From contig NC_030854.1 in NCBI RefSeq assembly GCF_000208745.1, positions 30,352,204 through 30,416,203 of the forward strand: DNA of 64,000 nucleotides, read 5' to 3'. Source of the DNA: Theobroma cacao (Eukaryota; Streptophyta; Magnoliopsida; Malvales; Malvaceae). Below the pieces are notes generated by a model, which did not search any database, had not been told where the DNA came from, and saw only the letters and a list, made by a program, of their open reading frames with translations. The position numbers and the translations under genes were made by a program. Positions within the stretch are counted from its first letter, which is position 1. Every line of letters starts with the position of its first letter. Shown here piece by piece: positions 1 to 11,250 of this stretch.

Positions 1-480
1 TCCGGGATATATCCTCAATGAAAGGTTTTCGTCTGACATTATTTGTGTTTTATGCCATGCATTTCTCAAACACATCATGTGCGCGTCACACCCGTAAAAT
101 CAAATAAAATATTTTAATTTGCTAACAAAATAGAGGGTAAAAAAATAAATGATAATTAAGGGAACACAATGAAATAAATTAAATAATTAAGGTTCAAATA
201 GGATAACCTATAGTTAAGTGGTACCGTTCGTGGAACGGGCGTCATGGAGGTGTTAAATTTTCTCCGTGCGTAACCGCACTCACGAACCCATCTCTAAAAA
301 TCGTAGACCAGTTATCGTTCTTTCGAATGACCTAAAATTAATTTAGGATTTCGTCTATTAGAATCGAGTCAATAGGTGGCTAATCACACCTAAATAAAAA
401 ATATTTGTGGCAACTCCTAATTATTTTATTTTCGCCCTCATCTAGTAGATTAGTTCTCGGACCCGTACGTTACGACAATA
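1..480. mobile_element. Probable LTR-retrotransposon remnant (non-coding)
   Basis: No gene is visible. The stretch around 215-440 (GTACCGTTCGTGGAACGG, then a block of short GC-containing motifs, ending near TTTGTGGCAACTCC) resembles untranslated sequence I associate with plant Ty3/gypsy elements of the Tat/Ogre type. That is recognition from memory, not a search. It could be another dispersed repeat. No LTR ends, primer-binding site or coding domain are seen. Confidence 0.3.
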
Positions 481-604
481 GTAAAATCAAATATATAAAA
501 ATGTTTTAAAAAATATTTTAAAATGTTATTAAAAATATTTTTAAGAACACATTTTAAAAATATATTATCTTTCAGTCAAAATTTTTCCAATATGCACATT
601 GTGA

Positions 605-1362
605 TATCCGACGCTCCATGTCAGAAGATTGAGGGGACCATAGTAAGAATATGTCTCTTGGTCAGGCTTGAATACGTAATGCTCAGCGATGAAATGGCCG
701 GCCATTGGGTGCATTCCACCCCCAACAAATGTTGAAAGTATCAAATACGCCAAAGGTTTCCAGCCCCAAAAGTAAATTAAGGTTGCATCAAGTGCGATCT
801 GAATAAATAAGTTGATGAACTCCCAATAGCCAGGGGGCTTTGGTTTGTGAAATAAAGGGCGGAGCGCATAGAAAAAGAGTTGGAAGATGACCCATACGGC
901 TTTTGTTACAACATTAGTCACAAGATAAGCTTCGATGTGGCTTGGGACATCCATGTCCATGCCATCTCCCTTGGAAACGATGATGCTCAAGGTGATACTT
1001 CTGGAAAGTGACAGACATGGGCACACCAATAGGGAGGTTAGCAAAAATCCCAAGCCAACGGTTGTAGACAGGAGTGGAGAAAGTAAGATTATGGCTGAGC
1101 TCATGGATGGTAAGAAGAGGTTGTGGTTGAGGAAAGAGCCAAAGAAGTAGGCAGTTGCAAAAATCTTCAGCCAACCAGCATCATGTAGGGAAGTAGCGGT
1201 CCATAGCTGAAGCTAAAAAACCACACTAATCTTAAGGAAAGCTAAGGGATCAGGACCAAAGAGCTCTTTAATTTGAGGGCACTGAGAGAGGATCTAAAGT
1301 CTCCTTGAAGCATGAGGCTCATCGGTCTATGACCAGAAAAAGTCGTTCGCCGTTATTACTCC
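605..1362 (-). pseudogene. Sphingolipid delta4-desaturase (DES1)-like pseudogene A
   Basis: Minus-strand frames give DES1-type protein sequence from the N-terminal DFFWS...TDEPHAS region through histidine box 1 (HELSH), box 2 (HLEHHRFQG), the FFYALRPLF region and GGGMHPMAGHF to YYGPLNLL. The family is a membrane di-iron desaturase of the ER acting on sphingoid bases. The copy is broken. There are in-frame stops in the N-terminal part, the start methionine position reads ATA, and a frameshift near 960-1100 splits boxes 1 and 2 from the rest. Homology stops right after GYHN, where box 3 (normally HNEHH) reads HNVHI. The 3' end is therefore truncated, with AT-rich sequence following. Its sister fragment lies at 7562-8282. 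A functional enzyme is excluded. Confidence 0.85.
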
Positions 1363-2945
1363 TTTCTTTTCCTCTCTCCTTTTCCCTCTCCCCATCTCTC
1401 TCTCTCTCTCTACAAACCGTATATTAGTTTCCCTTCATTTTCCCTTCTTCTCCTCCTTCTTCCATCTTTTCTCCACAAAAGATTGGTTCATTCCATCTTT
1501 TAATTTAGGGTTTTACTAACAGGGAAAGTGGTATTTATAGTTTTTTTTTTTGGTGTGGTATTTACTGTTTTATTTTTATTTTAATTGATGATATTGAATG
1601 AAGTTGGACGAAGATATTACTTAAAATGCATTGACACGTTAAGAAGTTCCCTTAGGGTACTTATAAGCAATAAAAATAACTTCTGTTGATTTTATTGCTA
1701 TTAAACTTGTTTGATAAAGTAATGTAGGATTAACGTAACAGATGCCCATTTACTACCAAGCATGTAATGGTGCATTCAATGTAATTTAAAGCTCAAAGTA
1801 TTCCATAGGTCCCTATTCTATAGGTTTTTCATCAATTTAATCTTTATTTCAAAATTGATTAATATAATTTTTATTCTCTGAGATTTGTGCAATTGGGTCT
1901 TTATATCTAATGCTATCTAAATTGACAGTTAGTGATACTGACTTGCAGAGACAGAGTCAGGATTTTAAGTTTGCAAAAACAAAAATAAAAAATTTAATAT
2001 TTTACAAGATAAATCTATTAAATTTTTAAAAAATTATGAATAAAATTACAAATATTTAAAACAAAGCAAGAAAAATTTATAAATTTTTTGAACTTTGGGG
2101 GACGGGGGGCCTACTAACCCCTCTCCCTCCTCCTCAATTGACGTGTAATTGACATAGTATAGACATGTTAAACAATGTTAATCCATAAAGTTAAACTATG
2201 TATCTATCATATCACCCATTAATTTCAGCCGAATGTATTCACGGTGTAATTTTGGTTAATACCAAAGGAAAACAAAACAAGAAAGCAAACTGCAAAACCA
2301 ACTAGCAGGGGGGACTTTACACGGTGTTAATAGCCCTGGCACCCCGCAACCCAAGGCCCCGCCCCCCCTCCCCCCAAGCTAGGATAGAGTTTTGCTTTAT
2401 ACGGAATTATGGGGTACCAACCTAAAAAAAGAAAAAGTAAAATCGTATCTCGGCTTTAGGTGAATCCCTCAGCTTTTACATTTTTTGAGTGTAATAGTTG
2501 TGAAGTGATGAACAAAAACAAAATATCCTATTTATATAACTTTTATGTCATTTGAAAAGTAAACATCAATTTAAACATAAAAAATATTTTTTGTTTATAA
2601 ATATTATGATTGAGCCAAACTCACACTTAAAAATTTATATCCAATCTTAAATTAAATTAGACCGAATCTAAGGGCCTAGGTTAGATAGCCTAACCCCCTT
2701 CGACACCTCTACACATCAGCCAAACCATTGGCATTTTTTAATAAACAAAATAAAAATGCATTGATATATTGAATGACGTGGGACAAAAAGTGATACTTGA
2801 ACATATGTTATACCAAAAAATATAAGTGTGGGCTTATAGTGATTGAATGCAATCGACACCTTATTATAAGAGAGCTTGTAGTTTTTTGTATTTAGATGGC
2901 TTTGTAGTTCCAAGAGCTCTTTGTAGCACAAGTTATAGGAAAAAT
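1363..2945. other. Intergenic region upstream of MDL copy 1
   Basis: No gene is visible. There is a CT-rich stretch at about 1370-1480 and otherwise AT-rich sequence. From about 2180 to 2945 it is homologous to 15890-19022 upstream of MDL copy 2, where that homology is interrupted by two insertions. This is the left limit of the detectable tandem duplication. It should contain the MDL copy 1 promoter, but I cannot single out a convincing TATA box. A C-rich patch at about 2340-2380 is longer than in the second copy. Confidence 0.5.
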
Positions 2946-5900
2946 ATGGGTTTCAAGTACTCATGGTCCTCTTGGAGGTTTCTTGCACTTGTTTTTGCAG
3001 TTGAATTTGCTTTTCATGGCTTCAGCTATGGAGAAGAAGGTACTCTAGTATTTATTTCTACAAGCATTTCATTTTGAAGACTTGGATTTAGGTTCATATG
3101 TAGTATTTATTTTCCTTTGCATACATACATGATATATGAATTGATGTTACAATGAGATATTTTTTTATTTTATAAATCCCGTATTATAATTTGATTTTGA
3201 CGTTTTTAAATTAAATTCTTATTGTAAAAAAAATGCATCGATCATTAGCAATCTTAATTTGTTCAATATTTAATTGTTTATTCATAATTTTTACAATTAA
3301 AATTTTTGATCCATAACTTTTTAAAAATGTTTTAAATCCATCTATTTCATCAATTACAGCTAAAAATCGATGAAATATGTCACTTTAACGTCATGTAGAT
3401 GTTCACATAGCATAGATCTCTGTTCAAAAAGTTAGATGGGTTCACTTTTTTCTCACGTGGACATCCAAATTTTCTGATTCATTTAATTTTGACATGTAGA
3501 CATTGAAATAACAAATTTTGTTGAATTTTAATGACAACGGTTGCAACAAATGAATTTGAAACATTTTCATAAATTATAAATACCATATTTGAATTTTAAA
3601 AATTAATAAAAATAAGGTATTACATAAAATTCATAGATCTTTAGAGCAATTTTCTCCATTCTAACACTTCGTTGTTATAGATGACATGTATTTAGGAGGT
3701 AGAGACCAAATAAATTTGTAATACATTAACAACCAATGAAATATGTTACCTTAAGGTCACGTAGAGTTACATTTAACATAAATCTTAATTTAAAATGTCA
3801 AGCGGATCCACTTTTTTACCAAGCGAACATCGTGAACATTCACATGGATGTCCATGTAATGCTAATATAGTAAATTTCATCGAATTTTAATGATGATGGT
3901 TAAAATGGATGAATTTGAACTAATTAAAAAAATTACAAATACAAATTTAAATTTTAAAAGTTAAAAGATTTATGGATACCAGTTCAATGTAACTCAAATG
4001 TTCTTTTGATGATAATTTACATGTATTTAGGAGATAGAGGCAGGACAAATTAGAAGATTTTTTCCCTTATGAGGAGAGCAAGTAAAGATATATAATTAAC
4101 TCAAAATATCATTTGCAGCTCCTAAATTTGGCTTTATCCAAGACGCAACCTTTGCTCCAGCAGTCTCGTACTACGACTACATAATCATTGGTGGTGGAAC
4201 CGCTGGTTGTCCATTGGCTGCAACCCTGTCTCAAAATGCGAATGTTCTAGTCTTGGAAAGAGGGGGGTCTCAGTATGTAAACATAACCAAGATAAGGATA
4301 GAGAACTTTTTGTCTACTCTTACAGACAACTCTCCCGATTCATTCTCTGAAGCATTCATCTCCAAGGATGGAGTCCCTAACAACCGAGCACGTGTGCTTG
4401 GCGGAGGAACAGTGATTAACGGAGGGTTTTACTCTCGTGCGGAAACATGCTTCTTAAAGCAAAATGGGATGGATGAAGCATTAGCAAATGATTCTTACGA
4501 GTGGGTTGAAAAGAAGTTGGTACACAAGCCAGTTGTGTTGCAGTGGCAATCTGCAGTGAGAGATGGGTTGCTTGAAGCTGGGGTTTTGCCATATAATGGA
4601 TTTACGTATGATCACATTAATGGGACAAAAACTGGCGGAAGTATTTTGGATGGAAATGGAAATAGACATACTGCAGCTGATTTGCTTGAGTATGCTGATC
4701 CGAAGAGGATTAAGGTTTACTTGCATGCTGTTGTGCATAAGATCATGTTTACAACAAAAGGTAATTAATTAATGCATTTTATTTTTCTAGAATCAAATAA
4801 CTTTATTATATTATTTAAATAAGTTCTTAAATTTTAATTTTTTATTAAATTTAATTAAGTCTTTGTATTTTATTTTGGACTAAATAAGTCTTATTATTTT
4901 TATTTTTAATCCAATAACTCTTATAACTAATGATTGATTTAATCAAAACGCTATTTGTTGTTTTTCAGTGACATTGACGTGAATTGTAACATGCCATAAT
5001 AAATAATAATATAACATAATGATATGACCGTATGTTATTTTCACTATCACATCAATATAATGGAAGTATTTTAACTAATGACAATTAATCAACTATTAAT
5101 TATAAATATTATTTTTTAAATTTAATTGAAGATAATAAAAATAGAAGGATTTATTTAAAATTTTTAAAATAATTTAATAATTTTATTAGACATTATGCCA
5201 ATAACCTTATCTACTTAAAATCATTTTTCTCTTGTGCTGAATTTGTTCCCTGCACTTAAGTTTTGGTTTTGCGTATAAGCAAACAAAATGGAAAACTTTA
5301 ATTTTTTGCCACTAAAAAATTCGTGCTTTAACCTTTTTCCTTACCTACTTTGATACTCACATTTTGATTAATATTGAAAATTTTAAATAGAGTAAAGTCA
5401 ACTATGATAATTTAACTAAAACAAAATTAATGATTATATTTTACAATTGATGGTTACTTTCTGACTGCTATTAAAATGCTTCATCATAATTGGCCACATT
5501 AGAATGAAAGGGTTTCGTGGAATGCCAATCAAGCATTCAAGTGATGATCAATAAATGTACTAAATTTAGAATTGGCAAATGCAGCCTTAAGATTCTTAAA
5601 TTAAGAGTTTGTCGTATTCATATATAGGATGAAGGCATCTACATTGGCAATGCAATTTCAGAATGCATGCTCTAACTAACTTTCTTTTTCGTTTACGTCA
5701 GACTGAATAAAATATACTGTTATGGCAGTTGGATCGAGACCCAAAGCTCAAGGGGTGATCTTCCACGATGCAAAAGGAGTAAGGCACACGGCTTTCTTGC
5801 AAAATGGGTCCAGGAGTGAGATAATTTCATCCGCAGGTGCAATTGGAAGTCCACAGTTGTTAATGTTGAGTGGGATTGGGCCCGCCCCTCAGTTGGAGGC

Positions 5901-7031
5901 ACTTGGCATTAAGGTGGTGCTGAACCAGACCCTTGTGGGTCAAGGGATGGCAGACAATCCATTAAACGGTCTCATAATTCCTTCTCCTGTGCCCGTTGAG
6001 CTCTCATTCCCTGAAATTGTGGGTATCACCGAATTGAGTAATTATATAGAATCCACCAGTGGGTTTGATTTTTCTGCCCTTTCTGTTGCTCAAAGTCCTG
6101 CCAACTTCAATCAGGTTTTTACCCATTGCTATGTTCTCGGACATTTTGTTTATTTATTTATTCTTTTTACATGTGATTTTGAGTTATATAATTGAAAGTA
6201 ATTATCTTATTATATAAACTCCATCTTCTCATTCTAGAATTGGAAACATATTGACACGATATTTTATCTTATGAAATTAGTTTTTTGATCATATGGTAAG
6301 TTAAATCAACTCAAGTGAGTTTGAGAGATTCTATCTTTTGAGTCGAGTTGTATTTTTAGGTTGAAAAAAGCCCTATGGCATCCCAAGAAGCAATGGATAA
6401 TTCACCAACAAATCTTGGGTTTATTATGGAGAAGTTTAATGGTCCAATCTCAGAGGGTTATCTTGAGCTTCAAAGCACAAATGTGAGTGACAACCCTAAA
6501 GTCAGGTTTAACTACTTCCAAGCACCAGAGGACTTAAGGAAGTGTGTCCAAGGCGTGAAAACCATCATCAACGTTGTGAATTCCAAATCATACTCGAGAT
6601 TCCGTTACAGCAACACAACAACACAAGATCTTCTAAACATGATGGCGAGCATGCCGGTGAACCTGAGACCAAGACATCCTAATTCTACAGTTTCCCTGGA
6701 GCAATACTGCATAGACACTGTCATGACCTTTTGGCATTATCATGGAGGTTGCCAAGTTGGAAAGGTTGTTGATCGAGATTACAAGGTCTTTGGTGTGGAT
6801 AGGCTTAGGGTTATAGATGGTTCAACCTTTAATTTTTCCCCTGGAACTAATCCTCAAGCTACACTTATGATGCTCGGAAGGTAATAATATTATTTACTAC
6901 TCTTATTTTATATATTTTTTAGTTTGAATAGATCAATCATTTTTTACATTGATAATAATATGATTTGTTTTTTTATCAATTTTTTATGCAGATATATGGG
7001 ACGAAGGATTCTACAAAGTAGACGAAAATGA
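2946..7031 (+). CDS. (R)-mandelonitrile lyase-like FAD protein, copy 1 (GMC/HOTHEAD family)
   Basis: Five exons with GT-AG junctions join in frame: 2946-3039, 4119-4760, 5729-6114, 6360-6880 and 6992-7031, giving 560 residues, the usual family length. Residues 1-29 look like a secretory signal peptide. The FAD/ADP-binding glycine motif (IIIGGGTAG) is at about 53-61, and the GMC signature GGGTVIN at 126-132. Near the C-terminus are WHYHGGCQVGK (His at about 500 and 502) and SPGTNPQ (Asn near 538), the expected active-site region. Family members include almond hydroxynitrile lyase, which releases benzaldehyde and HCN, but many plant relatives have no proven cyanogenic role, so the substrate is unknown. 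The start is the first ATG before the signal peptide and is conserved in copy 2. I see no disabling change. Confidence 0.87.
3358..3990. repeat. Internal duplication in MDL copy 1 intron 1
   Basis: Two diverged direct copies of roughly 270-300 bp, offset by about 367 bp, share the order AATGAAATATGT, an AACATAAATCT-like block, TCCACTTTTTT, and ATGAATTTGAA followed by ATTTGAATTTTAAA. The same doubled structure is in intron 1 of MDL copy 2 (about 19440-20110), so it predates the gene duplication. Confidence 0.6.
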
Positions 7032-7561
7032 TCTAATCTTGTCTTCACACAAGCATGCATAATAATTTCATTTTAGGAAAAAAGAAACAGAAAAAAGGAA
7101 AATATGTGAGAGGTGACATATGTAAACTCTTGCTTGCTTGGAGTTCATTCTTCTTATGTGTCTAATAAAATATATGTCTAATAATCACGTGTTTTACATA
7201 CAACGGTTTGAAGTGGAGAAGCATGCAAGTGGCACGTGACGAAATAATGCGTGATGATACAAGTGTAATTTTCAATTCACTTTATGTAATATTCTCTTTT
7301 CCACTCTTATCGACTATTTCTCTCAATTTTATAACCATTAATAACTCTATGTCCCTCCATGCAATTCATTGAATATTGTGGAAATTAAACTACCTCTATC
7401 TTAATAATTTTTACATTCAATTATTAGATCATACCTTTACTCTGAAGTTGTAATCGGAGTCGAAACCATACATCATGCAAGCATTAGCCTGCCACACTGC
7501 AACATTCCAGATATGCAGTTCACTTTATTAGATCATACCTTTACTCTGGCTATTCATATTT
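7032..7561. other. 3' flank of MDL copy 1
   Basis: The 3' UTR just after the stop matches the 3' UTR of MDL copy 2 (23659-23780) and the relic at 10097. Further on, a 22-bp direct repeat (ATTAGATCATACCTTTACTC plus two bases) occurs at 7423-7444 and 7527-7548. No gene is seen before the desaturase fragment that begins at 7562. Confidence 0.5.
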
Positions 7562-8282
7562 TGTAGAGAGCTTCCTCTTCATTTGGCTAAAAGAACCAAC
7601 GGTACTGTCCATAACATACGCGTAAATAACCTGGCTCCAACATTTATACGACTTGAAGCCCACGTAATATTCAAGGGCAGTCTTCTTCACCTTATGCAAG
7701 TTGCTCCCAGGGATCCTTCGGAAATCATGGTGTTCATTGTGACATCCTAAGCTATGAGGGGACCATAGTAAGGATATGTCTCTTGGTCAAGCTTGAATAC
7801 GTAATGCTCAGAGATGAAATGGTAGGCCATTGCCACATTACGCTCATTCCACCCCCAACAAATGATGAAAGTATCAAATACGTGAAAGGTTTCTAGCCCT
7901 AAAAGTAAACTAAGGTTGCATTAAGTGCAATCTGAATAAATAAGTTGATGAACTCCCAATAATTAGGGCACTTTGGTTTGTGAAATAGAGGGCGGAGAGC
8001 GTAGAAAAAGAATTGGAAGATGACCCATATGGCTTTTGTTACAACAGTAGTCACAAGATGGGCTTCGGTGTTGCTTGGGACATTCATGTCCATGCCATCT
8101 AGCTCTTGGAAATGATGATGCTTAAGGTGATACTTCTAGAGAGTCACAGACATGGGCACACCAATAGAGAGGTTAGCAAAAATCCCAAGCCAACAGTTGT
8201 AGACAGGAGTGGAGAAGACAAGATTGTGGCTGAGCTCATGGATGGTAAGAAGAAGTTATGGTTGAGGAAAAAGCCAAAGAAG
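7562..8282 (-). pseudogene. Sphingolipid delta4-desaturase (DES1)-like pseudogene B
   Basis: This is a second broken desaturase copy. Unlike pseudogene A it keeps the C-terminal part: histidine box 3 as HNEHHDF, then RRIPGSNLHKVK and a YAYVMDSTVGSFSQMKRKL-type C-terminus near 7562-7760. The central part (VPSNTEAHL, FFYALRPLFHKP) is readable at 7899-8093, but stop codons interrupt the WGWK region and frameshifts occur. Its 5' portion ends abruptly at 8283, inside the segment coding FFLNHN just before box 1. There a copia LTR begins (TGTTGGT), so a retrotransposon insertion cut the gene. Confidence 0.85.
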
Positions 8283-9299
8283 TGTTGGTGCAAATGGGGT
8301 TTAAATGAAATTTAAGCAATCGGCAAAATTGACTTCAAAGCGAGCCTTTCAATAGACGTTATCTTTAAAACTTATTTCGTCCCCGCCGCTCAATATGCAA
8401 AGGGGAATAATGCGAATAGCTTTAGGGATACAATGAAACCAACGTCTAACTTCGTCTTACACTTTACAAGAGTAGATCACTAGATACACTCGAGGGTTTG
8501 CAAAGTTGTTTAGCCTTAAAGTCAACTTTTTGCAACAAATAGATTATAAGGAATTTGGATGCTTTTGTAGTTGATGGAAACTTAAGTGTTTATGTTAATA
8601 GAACACAACACTTTTTTACTCTTAACTTTTCTAGTCTTGTTTTGTTTTTGATTTGATGTGTGAAAATTGTTAGCAACAAGTTCTTTATAAAAGCTTACAA
8701 GTATCTCTTCTTCTAAAACACAACCCTTTCAGTAAGGCACCACTTTGTCTAAAAGATATCTTTACATTTTGCAAAACACAACCTTTAGATAAAGGTACTA
8801 TTTTAATAATCACTTTATGAGCCAACCATTCATTTCATAAAATATAATCTTTCAATTATAATTTGAAACAATAACTATTCATATTTAAACTTTTGAGCTA
8901 TGGTGCTTTTTCAATTTGTCTCTAAAACTTTTAATGTCATTTTACCAAGAGATATAACCATTCACATGAAAACCTACCTATAATCCAATAGTCACAGTAT
9001 GTCACTTTATATGACATAACTTTTAAGCTAAGATAGTTTTTCATTATGTGACATAACCTTTGACTTTGAAAATACACTAACGATCCTCCAGCATTTTCAA
9101 ATACCAACAACTTTGGGAACCTTGTGCATAAATGAAGGTATCTCACATATTTGAACCTTCACTTAGTGAGTGTGGTTGGTTTTAGTCTAAATTGAGTGGT
9201 TGACTAAACATGGAACCATTGATTATTCATTTGACTAGTCGGGCCACTAAACACACACAAGCTTCCTTGCTCACTTTGTATCTAGTTTTTTTACCAACA
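8283..9299 (-). repeat. Solitary surviving LTR of the copia remnant
   Basis: It is bounded by the inverted ends TGTTGGT and ACCAACA and abuts desaturase coding sequence on the left. I found no partner LTR in the window. Confidence 0.7.
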
Positions 9300-10096
9300 C
9301 ATTTTATGGCCTTGTATTTTGCATCCATTCATGAGTATTGTCAGAGTCAAGTCTTTAGCTCCTAAAAGCGGTTACACTTCCACTCACATAGCTAGCCTTC
9401 ATCGAAAATACCCCGTAATTGTAGTACTTTAACATATACATGTTATGGGTCTATTAAGAACTTTGGTTCAACCTTACCTTACACATTACGAGAATCAAGC
9501 ACTATACACCTTAGGATGAAAAAAATAAATTAATGCTTGCAATCATCCATGTAGTAGAATAGTCAGTACCCAAGACTTATAGGTTGGCCATAAGCATCGG
9601 GGTGAGCTCCCACCATTGGAGATTTATTTGATAGGCTTGAAACCCATCCCTCTTGAGGTCTTTATTACCAAGTCCTTTTTTAGACCTTTGATAAACGGAT
9701 TCACTAAATTTTCACAAGACCTTACATAACTTATAGTAACTATACCATCACTAATTCTTTGTCTTACAATGCTATGTCAAAATCCAATATATCGAGTCTT
9801 TCTGTTGTATGCTTGATGATATGCATTTGATACAGTTGCTTCATTGTCACAATGTATTAAGATTGATGCCATTGGTTTAAACCACAACAGAATTTCATAA
9901 AGTAAATCTCTTAACCATTCCACTTCTTAGGTGATAGATGTTAAACCTATAAATTCAGCTACCGTGATAAAGTCAGCTTGACAAGATTGTTTATTAGAGC
10001 TCCAAAAAACAGCATTCCCACCAATTGTAAAAATCCAACCAGTCGTAGATGTATGATCTGTTCTATTTGAGTTCCAACTAATCTCTGTATACCTTT
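8283..10096 (-). mobile_element. Ty1/copia retrotransposon remnant (3' LTR plus pol C-terminus)
   Basis: A single LTR-like block runs from TGTTGGT at 8283 to ACCAACA at 9293-9299, 1017 bp, with the usual TG...CA ends. To its right, the minus strand of about 9600-10090 encodes degenerate copia RNase H sequence in this order: TSTTGWIFTIGG, a WSSNKQSC-like motif, VAEFIGL, EVEWLRDLL, ILIHCDNEA, NRKTRYIGF and SRGMGFKPIK. A stop codon lies in it. The rest of pol, gag and the second LTR are missing. The orientation makes the left repeat the 3' LTR. The element cannot be autonomous. Confidence 0.82.
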
Positions 10097-10948
10097 CTAA
10101 AACGAAAAAAGAGAAAATATGTCAAAGGAAACATATATAAATTTTTGCATGCTTGGACTTTGATTTTTTTATTTTCCTTTTGTGCTGCTTTATCTGTCTA
10201 ATAAACAAGAGATGAACACCATAGTAATAAGTTGAAGGGCTAATTTCTCTTAAAAAATAACAAAATCCTCATAACAATTGTACGAATTCTGATGGGGAAA
10301 TATTCATTCCCTTGGTTTTAAAATGAAATCTTACTGAATGACTTAAAAAAAAAACAATTGTACGAATTCCAATGCATTCTCTAAAGAATTGTAGCTTTTT
10401 TATTATTATTTTTCTTTCTTTTTCTTGGTTTTGCGCCCATAGGATAAATATTTTATTGAATACGTAAATAGAAATTCAGCACTTTAGTAATCTCTTATGT
10501 AAATAATAATTGCATGTTTAATTACAAATTAATATTTTATACAAAAAAAAATTCACAAGCTGGTTTATATACCAATATGTTTATAGATACACACAGCCTC
10601 ACAAGTAAGCTACACAATATACAGTTCAACAATGCTTTGTTCATGAATCAAATATCTTCTCACTGAAACAATGTTTAGGGCCAAAAATGGATTTAACTAT
10701 CCTCATTTCCCAAAAATATTTTATTACAGACTATCGCATTTCCTACTCAAGATGATACCACAAATAACATTCCGATGATTCGCAACGGGATCAGCAAATG
10801 TTCATTATTACAAATTAATAATACATTAAACAACTTAGTCCAATGTTCAAATTACCTCATCTCAGGAACTGAATAACAGTAAGGCATAAATAATGTACCA
10901 ACCTGGAAAGGCGTCCCACAGATTCAATCTTTAGGTAGAAAAGGACGC
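10097..10948. other. 3'-flank relic of a lost MDL copy
   Basis: The sequence from 10097 (AAATATGTCAAAGGAAACAT, then AAATTTTTGCATGCTTGG) matches the 3' UTR and downstream flank of MDL copy 2 (23720-24850) and also the MDL copy 1 3' UTR at 7090. About 430 bp present in copy 2 near 23980-24410 are missing here. No MDL coding sequence precedes it, because the copia remnant directly abuts. I infer that a third MDL gene stood here and was removed. Confidence 0.6.
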
Positions 10949-11069
10949 TCAAACAGATAACTCAGTTTTAACTATATATGTGAAATATTGGTTCGAGGGC
11001 TCGAAGTTCACCACTCACGATTAGCTATGGATTTGCATCACAGACTTCGGTAGTTGTAACCAAAGCCAT
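10949..11069 (-). pseudogene. RraA-like aldolase pseudogene (internally deleted)
   Basis: The minus strand starts at ATG (11069) and reads MALVTTTEVCDANP followed by a stop, because a CAG codon of the intact copy has become TAG. It continues LIVSGELRAL to an IFHI-like end. It then jumps to the last residues of the intact gene (KTELSV and the stop, 10949-10951), so about 385 bp of coding sequence corresponding to 24875-25258 are deleted. The flanks match those of the intact gene on both sides. It is non-functional. Confidence 0.82.
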
Positions 11070-11247
11070 TTATTACACACACCTTCAAGACAAGACAACA
11101 ACTGAAAAGCATTCAAGGTCAGAAATGAACATATATTCACATTTTCTTAAAAATACCATGGAGTACAAGTTGGCAGACACTACACAGTTGTATCATGCCA
11201 TCATTGTTTACCTAAAAGCAAAAAGCATTTTAAAACTGGTAATAACA
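11070..11247. other. Upstream flank of the RraA pseudogene
   Basis: This is homologous to 25355-25530, the region upstream of the intact RraA-like gene (its putative 5' UTR intron). No other feature is seen. Confidence 0.6.
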
Positions 11248-11250
11248 CTA

